This document shows, in pieces, positions 1-7,115 of a DNA stretch of 14,025 nt; within the stretch, counting starts at the first letter, position 1, and the number at the start of each line of letters is the position of its first letter. Location: the NCBI GenBank assembly GCA_964404205.1, contig CAYOJD010000087.1, positions 1 through 14,025 on the forward strand, written 5' to 3'. Origin of the DNA: CAZWBR01 sp964404205 (GTDB lineage Bacteria > Bacteroidota > Bacteroidia > Bacteroidales > Prolixibacteraceae). A program made the position numbers and the translations under genes. The notes below the pieces were generated by a model, which saw only the letters and a program-made list of their open reading frames with translations, was not told the origin of the DNA and did not search any database.

Positions 1-63
1 CTCTTGATAATGGCATTATTACTCTTGATAATGGCATTATTGCTCTTGATAACGGCTTTTTCA
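1..63. repeat. 21-bp tandem repeat, three units, each built on a short dyad
   Basis: Three consecutive 21-bp units start at 1, 22 and 43. Units 1 and 2 differ only at the last base; unit 3 matches unit 1 at 17 of 21 positions. Each of the first two units contains the near-perfect dyad ATAATG-G-CATTAT (7-19 and 28-40), so dyad centres lie 21 bp apart, about two helical turns. The array touches the window edge and may continue to the left. The repeat also reads in frame as a leucine-rich peptide, but that frame runs through the terminator and the end of the mannosidase gene, so I do not call it coding. Possible roles are an operator array or a slippage-prone minisatellite. Confidence 0.8.
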
Positions 64-118
64 TCACTATTAGGTTTTTTTGATGATGCCGTAATGAAAG
101 AATCGCCTCTCCCGAAAA

Positions 119-154
119 GAAAAAAAAATCCCGCGGAAAGAAACCCTCTCCGCG
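119..154 (-). terminator. Rho-independent terminator after the beta-mannosidase gene
   Basis: Read on the minus strand, the arms CGCGGA (149-154) and TCCGCG (132-137) enclose an 11-nt loop. They are followed, after a 3-nt spacer, by a run of T (A-run 119-128 on the plus strand). It lies 41 bases past the TGA stop of the leftward beta-mannosidase gene, the right place to end that transcript. The spacer between stem and T-run is slightly long, which lowers confidence. Confidence 0.6.
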
Positions 155-194
155 AGATATATTTTTCGGCAATGGTTTATCCGTTCAATCCAAT

Positions 195-2771
195 TCAATA
201 GCTGTCGGCAATGGACATCACTTTCAGTTTCGAGCCAAAACCATCGATTTTCACGCCATTGGTTTTACATTCGATGGTTACTTTTTCGCCGGGGAAAAGG
301 TCGAAATAGTTATCGCTGAAGAAACATTCTGCTTTGTCGTCAACGCTTAGATATACATTCTTGGCCAGCGTGGCGGTCGAAAGTGTTACGGTGTAACCGG
401 TTGCCGTTTCGGCCACTTCAGCATTAACCTCAGCTTTGGGTAAATTTAAATCTTTCACCGGAAGGAAATAGAAGGTGTTGCTGTGCAGCAGTTTGTCGCC
501 TTCGCGGATTTCGGCAACCAATACGGCATTGTTGGCATTGGTTCCTTTCAGCAAATCTTTTTTCAGATAACTGACTTTAAACGCGGCTGAGTTGGCCGGA
601 ATCTCTTGGGCGATCTGTTCTTTCCAAATCTCTTTTCCTGCAAAATCGATTACCTTCAGCGATATATTGGCTTTGAACGGTTCGAGGCGGTCGCTTACCA
701 CACCGACGTTCAGCGTATCTTTCAGTCCGAATGGCGAGATAATAACCGGTTCGAAAGCTTTTTTGGCAAAATATTGCAGCGCTTTCCAGCGTTGGTAGTA
801 GTCGGTCGACGACCACGAAGCCACCGGCCAGCAGTCGTTGATTTGCCAGTAGAGCGAACCCATATTGTAAGGCATCGCCCGGCGGTGTCCTTCCATCGCA
901 AATTTAACCCCTTCGGCCTGTAGTACATGGCCGACATAGAGGAACGACTCGAAATTCTTTGGATCTTTGTAGTCGCGTTTCATGTACTCGGTAATGGTTC
1001 CGTTGCCGATAGACGAACGTTGGTGCGATTTCATCACCTCCGAGTTGATATCATAATCTTCGGGCAGCGCGTAATCTTTCACCGTCTTCAGTTCGGGGAA
1101 CGACTGGAAACCATATTCGCTCATGAAACGGGCCAGATGTGTGGCGTAATTGCTGAAAGGTTCCTTGCCCCACCAAACGCCCCAGTAATGTTCGTCGCCA
1201 TTAACGAGGTCGGCCTTGATACCCAAGCCGGAGCTCGGGCTCGAATCCCAGTACGAGCGTTGCGGATCGCATTGGTTCACCACTTCTGGAAGGATTTTCA
1301 GGAAGATATCTTCGTACGACTTCCAAATTTTTGCTGCATTTTCAGGATTGGCTTTCTCTTCTTTGGCTTTCCATCCCCATCCGTACCAGGCCGCGAGGAT
1401 TTCGTTATTTCCGCACCAAAGGGCAATTGATGGGTGGTTACGCAATCGTTTCACATTGTCGATAGCCTCCTGACGAACATTGTCGAGAAAGGGCTGGTCG
1501 CCGGGGAACATGGCACAGGCAAACATAAAATCCTGCCAAATCAAAATACCGGCTTCGTCGCACAAATCGTAAAAGAGGTCCGACTCGTAAATGCCGCCGC
1601 CCCATACACGAAGCATATTGTGGTTCGATACTTTGGCCGTTTCGACCACTTTGCGATAGTTGTCGGGTGTTACTCTGGCCGGGAAAAGATCGTTGGGTAT
1701 ATAATTCGCCCCTTTCATAAATACCGGAATGCCATTCAGTTCGAAGTAGAAAGTGGTTCCATGTTCATCATTGTTGCGGACCAGTTTAAGGGTGCGAAGC
1801 CCAATACGGTCGGTTTTGGTCGAGAGATTGTTGTTGGCGTTGACCTTTCCGGTAATATTGTAGAGCGGTTGTTCGCCCAGTCCGTTGGTCCACCACAGTT
1901 TGGGGTTCGCAATCGAGAAGTTAACCGTATAATTTTTAATTCCTTTTTCGAGTTTGACGGTTTGGGTGGCCAGAATGGTGCCATCGTTTTCAACCGAAAG
2001 GTCGGCGGTAATCTCTTGTTCAGATTCAATTTCGAAATTGGCTGTCAGTTCGGCTGACTCTTTAGTGAGGCTATTCTGAACGATTTGCAGGTTGTTAATT
2101 TGGGTAATATCCCAGGCGCGCAGATAAACCGGTCGCCATATACCGCTGGTAACGAGGCGTGGGCCCCAGTCCCATCCGAAATGATAGCCTGCTTTACGGG
2201 TATAAACCGAAACCATTTTGCCTCCTTCCACTTCTCCGTTCACGGCCTGATCGTTGTCTGATACAGGGATAACATAGCCATTGGCATCGTACTTTTTCAA
2301 CCCTTCGACAATCGGTGAGCGGAAAAGGATACGAATGTCGTTGTTGCCCTCTTTGGCTACCGCTTTGATGTCGGCGCTCCATTCGCGAAACATGTTATCG
2401 GCGCTAAGTGCCAGTTGTTCGTTGACATAAACATCGGCGTAGGTGTCGAGCCCTTTGAAATCGAGGACAATGCGATCTCGTTTTAGCACTTCTGCCGGAA
2501 TATTTATCGTGGTTTTGTACTCCCAGTCAACCTTGTCAATCCATTGCTGGCTGTGTTCGTTGAGCCGGTAATAGGGGTCTTCAATCTTTTTGTTTTGTAA
2601 AAGGTCGGTGTGGACACTTCCGGGTACGGTTGCAGGAAGCCATTCGTTTTTCCCGGCTTGCGAGAATTGCCAGTTTTGATTAATTTCGACTGAATACTCG
2701 GTCTTTTGCTGCTGCGAGCAACTGGTCAGAGCCATCCATCCGACGAGTGCGAAAAATGTGTATCTTCTCAT
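195..2771 (-). CDS. GH2 beta-mannosidase, predicted lipoprotein
   Basis: This 858-residue protein is a glycoside hydrolase family 2 beta-mannosidase, a retaining exo-enzyme releasing mannose from non-reducing ends of beta-mannosides. The first 18 residues form a lipoprotein signal with lipobox L15-T-S-C18, so the enzyme probably sits on a membrane facing the periplasm or the outside. The N-terminal sugar-binding and immunoglobulin-like domains cover roughly residues 25-340. The TIM barrel follows, with the general acid/base in WCGNNE (E457) and the nucleophile in MSEYG (E552). Spacing and total length match characterised Bacteroides beta-mannosidases. The segment NMLRVWGGGIYE (about 385-396) is also typical. 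The gene is last in a leftward cluster, 72 bases after the Tat-type oxidoreductase, but a strong terminator sits in that gap and I see no clear promoter of its own. The family call is firm; the natural substrate (mannan, N-glycan core, other) is not visible. Confidence 0.95.
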   Translation of the reverse strand: MRRYTFFALVGWMALTSCSQQQKTEYSVEINQNWQFSQAGKNEWLPATVPGSVHTDLLQNKKIEDPYYRLNEHSQQWIDKVDWEYKTTINIPAEVLKRDRIVLDFKGLDTYADVYVNEQLALSADNMFREWSADIKAVAKEGNNDIRILFRSPIVEGLKKYDANGYVIPVSDNDQAVNGEVEGGKMVSVYTRKAGYHFGWDWGPRLVTSGIWRPVYLRAWDITQINNLQIVQNSLTKESAELTANFEIESEQEITADLSVENDGTILATQTVKLEKGIKNYTVNFSIANPKLWWTNGLGEQPLYNITGKVNANNNLSTKTDRIGLRTLKLVRNNDEHGTTFYFELNGIPVFMKGANYIPNDLFPARVTPDNYRKVVETAKVSNHNMLRVWGGGIYESDLFYDLCDEAGILIWQDFMFACAMFPGDQPFLDNVRQEAIDNVKRLRNHPSIALWCGNNEILAAWYGWGWKAKEEKANPENAAKIWKSYEDIFLKILPEVVNQCDPQRSYWDSSPSSGLGIKADLVNGDEHYWGVWWGKEPFSNYATHLARFMSEYGFQSFPELKTVKDYALPEDYDINSEVMKSHQRSSIGNGTITEYMKRDYKDPKNFESFLYVGHVLQAEGVKFAMEGHRRAMPYNMGSLYWQINDCWPVASWSSTDYYQRWKALQYFAKKAFEPVIISPFGLKDTLNVGVVSDRLEPFKANISLKVIDFAGKEIWKEQIAQEIPANSAAFKVSYLKKDLLKGTNANNAVLVAEIREGDKLLHSNTFYFLPVKDLNLPKAEVNAEVAETATGYTVTLSTATLAKNVYLSVDDKAECFFSDNYFDLFPGEKVTIECKTNGVKIDGFGSKLKVMSIADSY

Positions 2772-2801
2772 TGGTTCTTATATCGTTTGACGCGTAAAGG
2801 T

Positions 2802-2842
2802 AAAAAAAAGAGAGGCACCAACTTGATGATGCCTCTCTTTTT
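2802..2842 (-). terminator. Symmetric (bidirectional) intrinsic terminator inside the glycoside cluster
   Basis: The arms AAAAAGAGAGGCA (2805-2817) and TGCCTCTCTTTTT (2830-2842) pair over 13 bp around a 12-nt loop. One end carries a T-run and the other an A-run, so the hairpin can terminate in both directions. It begins one base past the TAA stop of the Tat-type oxidoreductase and ends 30 bases before the beta-mannosidase start. It should therefore end or attenuate the upstream transcript before the mannosidase. Confidence 0.85.
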
Positions 2843-2843
2843 A

Positions 2844-4169
2844 TTACAATTTGGGTAGTTCCCACGGTGCCCGGTAGTTGGGGGTGAGGTAACTATCGGC
2901 CTCTTTATCGTTCTCGAACTGATGTTTGACACTGTCCCAATAGAGCCGCCGTCCGGTTTTAAAAGCAATGTTGCCGAGGTGACAGGTACGGGCCACTCCG
3001 GCTGCAATCTCAACCGGGCAATTGGTAGTTTCCCGTGTTTTCACACAGTCGATAAAATTGGCCATGTGGTTCGATAGCCCTTTGCCATCGCCCGGTATCA
3101 GCGCTACACGTTCCATTTTATCACTTCCGTTTTCCTTCTCAGGAATCACTTCCCATCCGCCGCGGTCGACAACCAATGTTCCGTTATTGCCCACAAATCC
3201 AACGCCGTGACTACGTCCGTAATAGCCGCCATCAATGCCAATCGCATGGTCCCAAAGCATGGTAAACCCGTCGAACTGGAAGAGCGCCTGAAGGGTATCG
3301 GGGGTCTCGCAGGCATCGTTGGGATAGGCAAACTTACCCCCCATGGCCATCACCGATTTTGGGGCATATTGTTTCATTCCGTAGAGGGCATAATCGATAA
3401 TATGGACACCCCAGTCGGTCATCATGCCGCCGGCATAATCCCAAAACCAGCGAAAGTTGAAATGGAAGCGGTTATTGTTGAATGGTTTTTTTGGAGCAGG
3501 CCCTAACCAGAAATCATAATCGACTCCGGCAGGAACGGGAGAGTCGGCTACCTGAGGTATCGATTTCATCCATCCCTGATACGACCAGGTACGTACTTCG
3601 CGGATATTGCCCAACTGACCCGAATGAACAAATTTGACCGCATCCTGCCAGTGTTTGTCACTGCGCTGCCATTGTCCAATCTGAACTACCCGGCTATAGC
3701 GGGCTGTGGCCTTTTCCATCAAATCACACTCGTAGATGGTGTTGGCCAGCGGTTTTTCGCAATAGATATCGAATCCCTGCTGCGCGGCATAGATAAACGG
3801 AAGGGTGTGCCAATGGTCGGGAGTACCGATGATAATAACATCAATTCCCTTTTGCTCCAACAGTTTTCTGAAATCTTTGAAACCTGCGGGTTTCTTTCCC
3901 TGAATCTTTTCGACATCGGCAATGCGCTCGTTCAGTACATTTTCGTCGACATCGCACAGGGCAGCACATTCCGTGTTGGGCTGTTCGAGAAAGGCTTTCA
4001 AATCGGCCATTCCCATTCCCTTGCATCCAATGAGTGCGGCAACCATTTTCTCGTTGGCCGATTTGTTCACCCCTTTGGCAAAGAGATGATTGGGCAAGGT
4101 GGCTGCGGCCATTGCTCCGGCAGTCAGGGCAGATGTCCTGCCCAAAAATTCACGTCTTGTTTGGCTCAT
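2844..4169 (-). CDS. Tat-exported Gfo/Idh/MocA family oxidoreductase
   Basis: This 441-residue protein is a Gfo/Idh/MocA family NAD(P)-dependent sugar oxidoreductase. It opens with a twin-arginine signal (T4-R-R-E-F-L9, then an Ala-rich hydrophobic stretch to about residue 32), implying export in a folded, cofactor-loaded state. The nucleotide-binding loop reads GCKGMG (48-53), a variant of the usual GxGxxG. Then come GTPDHWH (115-121), the catalytic-lysine motif CEKP (K139) and D252-xxx-H256 (TDWGVH), as expected for the family. The ATG start is supported because it places the Tat motif at the very N-terminus. The gene lies 32 bases after the TIM-barrel gene, probably co-transcribed, and a strong terminator follows its stop. 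Related exported members oxidise or process glycosides, and some (family GH109) are NAD-dependent glycosidases. The family is firm, the substrate unknown. Confidence 0.9.
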   Translation of the reverse strand: MSQTRREFLGRTSALTAGAMAAATLPNHLFAKGVNKSANEKMVAALIGCKGMGMADLKAFLEQPNTECAALCDVDENVLNERIADVEKIQGKKPAGFKDFRKLLEQKGIDVIIIGTPDHWHTLPFIYAAQQGFDIYCEKPLANTIYECDLMEKATARYSRVVQIGQWQRSDKHWQDAVKFVHSGQLGNIREVRTWSYQGWMKSIPQVADSPVPAGVDYDFWLGPAPKKPFNNNRFHFNFRWFWDYAGGMMTDWGVHIIDYALYGMKQYAPKSVMAMGGKFAYPNDACETPDTLQALFQFDGFTMLWDHAIGIDGGYYGRSHGVGFVGNNGTLVVDRGGWEVIPEKENGSDKMERVALIPGDGKGLSNHMANFIDCVKTRETTNCPVEIAAGVARTCHLGNIAFKTGRRLYWDSVKHQFENDKEADSYLTPNYRAPWELPKL

Positions 4170-4201
4170 GTAGTTGTTTGTATGTTGGTTAAAAAAATGT
4201 T

Positions 4202-5197
4202 TTATTCCTTACTGAAAGCTGCATCGAAGGCTAATGTACTGGGCGAGAAATCGATGCGTTTCACAAATTCGCACGACTCGGCAGCACCCATTTCGCGATC
4301 CATTCCGCTATCCTCCCACTCTACCGAAAGTGGACCGGTGTAGCCAATATCATTCAGTGCCCGGATGATTCCTTCAAAATTGATATTGCCCCGTCCAACA
4401 CTACGGAAATTCCAGAAGCGTCGGTAATCGCCAAACTCGAGATGTCCGCCAAAAACGCCCGAACTGCCGGGATGTTGGTTCCAGGCCACATCTTTCATAT
4501 GAACATGGAAGATTCTGTCGCTGAATTCATAAATAAACTTCACATAGTCGACTCCCTGATAGCCGAGGTGGCTAGGGTCGAAATTGAAACCGAAAGCCGG
4601 ATGATAATCGACTGCTTCGAGCGCCCGTCGGGCTGTAACGATATCAAAAGCAATCTCGGTAGGGTGGACTTCGAGGGCATAGCGGATACCCATTTTCTGA
4701 TACTCGTCGAGGATGGGCACCCAACGGCGCCCAAAGTCGGCAAACCCTTCGTCGATCATCTCTTTGGTTACAGCAGGAAAAGAATAGAGCAAATGCCATA
4801 TCGAGCTGCCCACAAATCCGTTGACTACCTTCAAGCCAAGTCGTTGTGCCACTTTGCCGGTTTCAATAATCTCTGCGGCTGCCCGCTGACGGATGCCTTC
4901 GGGATCGCCGTCGCCCCAGATATAGTTGGGCAACATGCCCTTGTGACGGCTGTCGGGATTATCGCATACGGCTTGTCCCACCAGATGTGTCGAAATGGAA
5001 AAAAGCTGTAATCCATATTTTTTAAGCAATGCCAGTTTGGCGTTGCAATAGGCTTGGTCGGCTTTGTCGACTTCGATATGGTCGCCCCAGCAGGCCAGTT
5101 CAAGACCGTCGTAGCCAAACGATTTGGCTTTTTGTGCAACGGTTTCCAATGTCAAATCGGCCCACTGGCCGGTAAATATTGTTACGGGTCGTTTCAT
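4202..5197 (-). CDS. Sugar phosphate isomerase/epimerase-type TIM-barrel protein (AP-endonuclease-2 fold)
   Basis: This 331-residue protein belongs to the xylose-isomerase-like TIM-barrel group that includes sugar epimerases, isomerases and IolE/IolI-type enzymes. Likely metal ligands, counted from the ATG at 5197, are E176 in ALEVHP, D207 in FDPSH, H233 in HVHMKD and E293 in VEWED, the expected Glu-Asp-His-Glu set. There is no signal peptide, so it should be cytoplasmic. A TTG at 5224 would add nine residues (TIEPKTKK), but the ATG at 5197 has an A-rich leader and starts right at the first barrel strand, so I prefer it. It lies between two Gfo/Idh/MocA oxidoreductase genes, 102 bases after one and 32 before the other. 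In known cassettes of this make-up such proteins act on keto-sugar or keto-glycoside intermediates (family knowledge). The exact reaction is not readable from the sequence. Confidence 0.87.
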   Translation of the reverse strand: MKRPVTIFTGQWADLTLETVAQKAKSFGYDGLELACWGDHIEVDKADQAYCNAKLALLKKYGLQLFSISTHLVGQAVCDNPDSRHKGMLPNYIWGDGDPEGIRQRAAAEIIETGKVAQRLGLKVVNGFVGSSIWHLLYSFPAVTKEMIDEGFADFGRRWVPILDEYQKMGIRYALEVHPTEIAFDIVTARRALEAVDYHPAFGFNFDPSHLGYQGVDYVKFIYEFSDRIFHVHMKDVAWNQHPGSSGVFGGHLEFGDYRRFWNFRSVGRGNINFEGIIRALNDIGYTGPLSVEWEDSGMDREMGAAESCEFVKRIDFSPSTLAFDAAFSKE

Positions 5198-5299
5198 TTT
5201 TTTTGTTTTTGGTTCAATGGTCAAGAGGCAAGTTTCGGGAGATCCATCATATCCGTCCGAACGCTTGATTCTTATTACAGGTGACTTGATATCAGATTG

Positions 5300-6460
5300 T
5301 TAGTCGGAAAATTTTACCCATTTGCAACTGTCATCGTATCCGGCAGTTACTACCGTATCAATGAACTGCATCCCGCGAATACCCTCTTCAACCGTCGGGA
5401 AATCGAGCCATTCGGCTTTTGGCTGTTCTCCATTTATTTTAGCCCTGACGGTGAGCGAGAAGTTCCGGTAAATGTTGGCAAATGCTTCGAGATAGCCTTC
5501 GGGGTGGCCTCCTGGCGTACGGGTGTTGTGTTTCGCAATACTGCCCATAAAACCTGTTCCGGTGCGGAGCATCTCAGTAGGACGGTCGGTCCATTTTAGC
5601 CAAAGGGTGTTGGGCTCCTGCTGGCTCCACTCGAGGCCTCCTTTTTCGCCATACACCCTGATTTTGATGGCATTCTCTTCGCCTGCCGCAACTTGGGTAG
5701 CCATCAGGACACCTCTAGCGCCGTTGTCGAAGCGGAGAAGGGCTGCACCATCGTCGTCGAGCAAACGCCCCGGAACAAATATGTTGAGTTCGGCACAGAT
5801 TTCAACGGTTTTCAATCCGGTAACATATTCGGCCAAATGGTGGGCGTGGGTTCCGATATCGCCCATACAGCCAGCCTTTCCCGAGCGCTTTGGGTCTGTA
5901 CGCCACGATGCCTGTGCGTTGCCGGCATCCTCGACTTTGGCTGATAGCCATCCCTGCGGATATTCGACATATACTTTTTTGATTTGACCAAAATCGCCGC
6001 GGGCAACTCTTTCTCGTGCCTCTTTTACGGCCGGATAGCCCGAATAGGTGTGGGTCAACGCCAATGTTAATTCGGTTTCATCTACCTTCTTTTTGAGCGC
6101 TTTTGCTTCGTCAAGGGTGAAGGTGATAGGTTTGTCTATCACCACATGGAACCCATTTTCAAGAGCCATCATGGCCGGGCCGAAGTGGGCAAAGTTAGGG
6201 GTAACAATGGTAACGAAATCCATTCGTTCGCCCTCCGGCAGTCGGGCTTCGTTCTCAAACATTTCCTGGTAAGTTTTGTATACCCGGTTTTCAGGAAGAT
6301 AATAGCTTTTACCTGAAGCGATTGATATTTCAGGATTAATACTGAAACAGCCGCAAACCAGTTCAATCTGACCGTCCATAAATGCGGCTAAGCGATGGAT
6401 AGCTCCAATAAATGCGTCGGTGCCGCCACCGACCATTCCCATTCTAAGTTTTCTGTTCAT
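5300..6460 (-). CDS. Cytoplasmic Gfo/Idh/MocA family oxidoreductase
   Basis: This 386-residue protein is a second Gfo/Idh/MocA oxidoreductase, without signal peptide. It has the dinucleotide-binding start MVGGGTDAFIGAIHR (9-23), DKP with catalytic K110, HTYSGYP near 137-143 and the D201-xxx-H205 pair in GDIGTHAHH. The GGGxxAFIGAxHR opening is shared with a subfamily that, as I recall, includes disaccharide- or glycoside-oxidising dehydrogenases of the ThuB type; that is family knowledge, not proof. It is the first gene of the leftward cluster, with the TIM barrel and the exported oxidoreductase downstream. The 163-base divergent region up to the M15 peptidase gene should hold its promoter, but I see no convincing TTTG/TAnnTTTG pair for this strand. 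Confidence 0.92.
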   Translation of the reverse strand: MNRKLRMGMVGGGTDAFIGAIHRLAAFMDGQIELVCGCFSINPEISIASGKSYYLPENRVYKTYQEMFENEARLPEGERMDFVTIVTPNFAHFGPAMMALENGFHVVIDKPITFTLDEAKALKKKVDETELTLALTHTYSGYPAVKEARERVARGDFGQIKKVYVEYPQGWLSAKVEDAGNAQASWRTDPKRSGKAGCMGDIGTHAHHLAEYVTGLKTVEICAELNIFVPGRLLDDDGAALLRFDNGARGVLMATQVAAGEENAIKIRVYGEKGGLEWSQQEPNTLWLKWTDRPTEMLRTGTGFMGSIAKHNTRTPGGHPEGYLEAFANIYRNFSLTVRAKINGEQPKAEWLDFPTVEEGIRGMQFIDTVVTAGYDDSCKWVKFSD

Positions 6461-6567
6461 GTTGTTTACTTTGGCGTAGTTATGTTTATTTCTGTTTTAA
6501 AAATACAAAAATTTCTATTCGCGTAACTCTTACTTTTATTATTAGAATGAATTTAAACATCTTTCTC

Positions 6568-6600
6568 TTTGCGGCTTTTTCGATGCTATTTTTATCTTTA
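6568..6600 (+). promoter_or_regulatory. Candidate Bacteroidota-type promoter for the M15 peptidase gene
   Basis: TTTG at 6568-6571 is followed, after 21 bases, by TATCTTTA at 6593-6600. This resembles the Bacteroidota -33/-7 pair TTTG / TAnnTTTG with one mismatch in the last base. Transcription would start near 6607, giving a leader of roughly 17 bases before the ATG at 6624. Confidence 0.4.
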
Positions 6601-6623
6601 CACCATTCTCACAACGCGTTGGC

Positions 6624-7106
6624 ATGAAGAAAAAGTGGACTATACTGGCCTTGCGGCTTTTCTTGTTAGGAATTTTTGTTTTACTCGTTACCGAAGTTTA
6701 TTTTCTGATTGAAGTAAGGGTAACCAATATCGTCAGGTTACAGGAGATTAAAGCGGTTGACGAAAGAAGCTACCGGGTGTTCAAAAGCTTTATCAACGAT
6801 ATTCACGATAAAACCAATTGGGGGGTGGTGATCATTAGTGGCCTGCGATCGAAGGAGAAGCAGTTGATGCTACAACGCGAAAACCCCAGCAACGCCAGCG
6901 TCAACAAGAGCCGTCATGTGCTGGGGCGTGCCATCGATATCAACCTTTATCAACGCAACGGGTTGCGCCGTATTTGGTTGAAGAAGTTTAACTCTAAACG
7001 TGACTGGCGCAATACCGGTGTAGTTAAAATTGCGGCCAAATACAAATTACTCTGGGGCGGAACCTATCGCAGCTATCACGATCCGGTCCACTTCGAAATC
7101 AATTAA
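6624..7106 (+). CDS. Membrane-anchored M15-family peptidase (D-Ala-D-Ala carboxypeptidase/endopeptidase type)
   Basis: This 160-residue protein has an N-terminal membrane segment (about residues 7-30, preceded by KKK) and a zinc peptidase domain of the M15 type, which cleaves peptidoglycan stem peptides. Visible motifs are SRHVLGRAIDI (zinc ligands H98 and D105) and HDPVHFEI (D153 as likely catalytic acid, third ligand H156). The length suits the small M15C-like members related to phage endolysins, but the anchor and the ordinary chromosomal neighbours suggest a cell-wall role. The N-terminal segment lacks a clear cleavage site, so I expect an anchored protein facing the periplasm. The gene is divergent from the oxidoreductase gene and convergent with the S41 protease gene, only 9 bases from its stop. 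Confidence 0.85.
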   Translation: MKKKWTILALRLFLLGIFVLLVTEVYFLIEVRVTNIVRLQEIKAVDERSYRVFKSFINDIHDKTNWGVVIISGLRSKEKQLMLQRENPSNASVNKSRHVLGRAIDINLYQRNGLRRIWLKKFNSKRDWRNTGVVKIAAKYKLLWGGTYRSYHDPVHFEIN

Positions 7107-7115
7107 ACCGAATTA

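Noticed and set aside
4..201. Plus-strand 65-codon frame rich in Leu and Ile over the tandem repeat
   Set aside because: It starts with TTG at the window edge, is hydrophobic only because of the repeat, and runs through the terminator and into the stop of the mannosidase gene.
5198..5224. TTG start for the TIM-barrel gene adding nine residues
   Set aside because: The extra residues (TIEPKTKKM) are unlike the family, and an ATG with A-rich leader follows at 5197.
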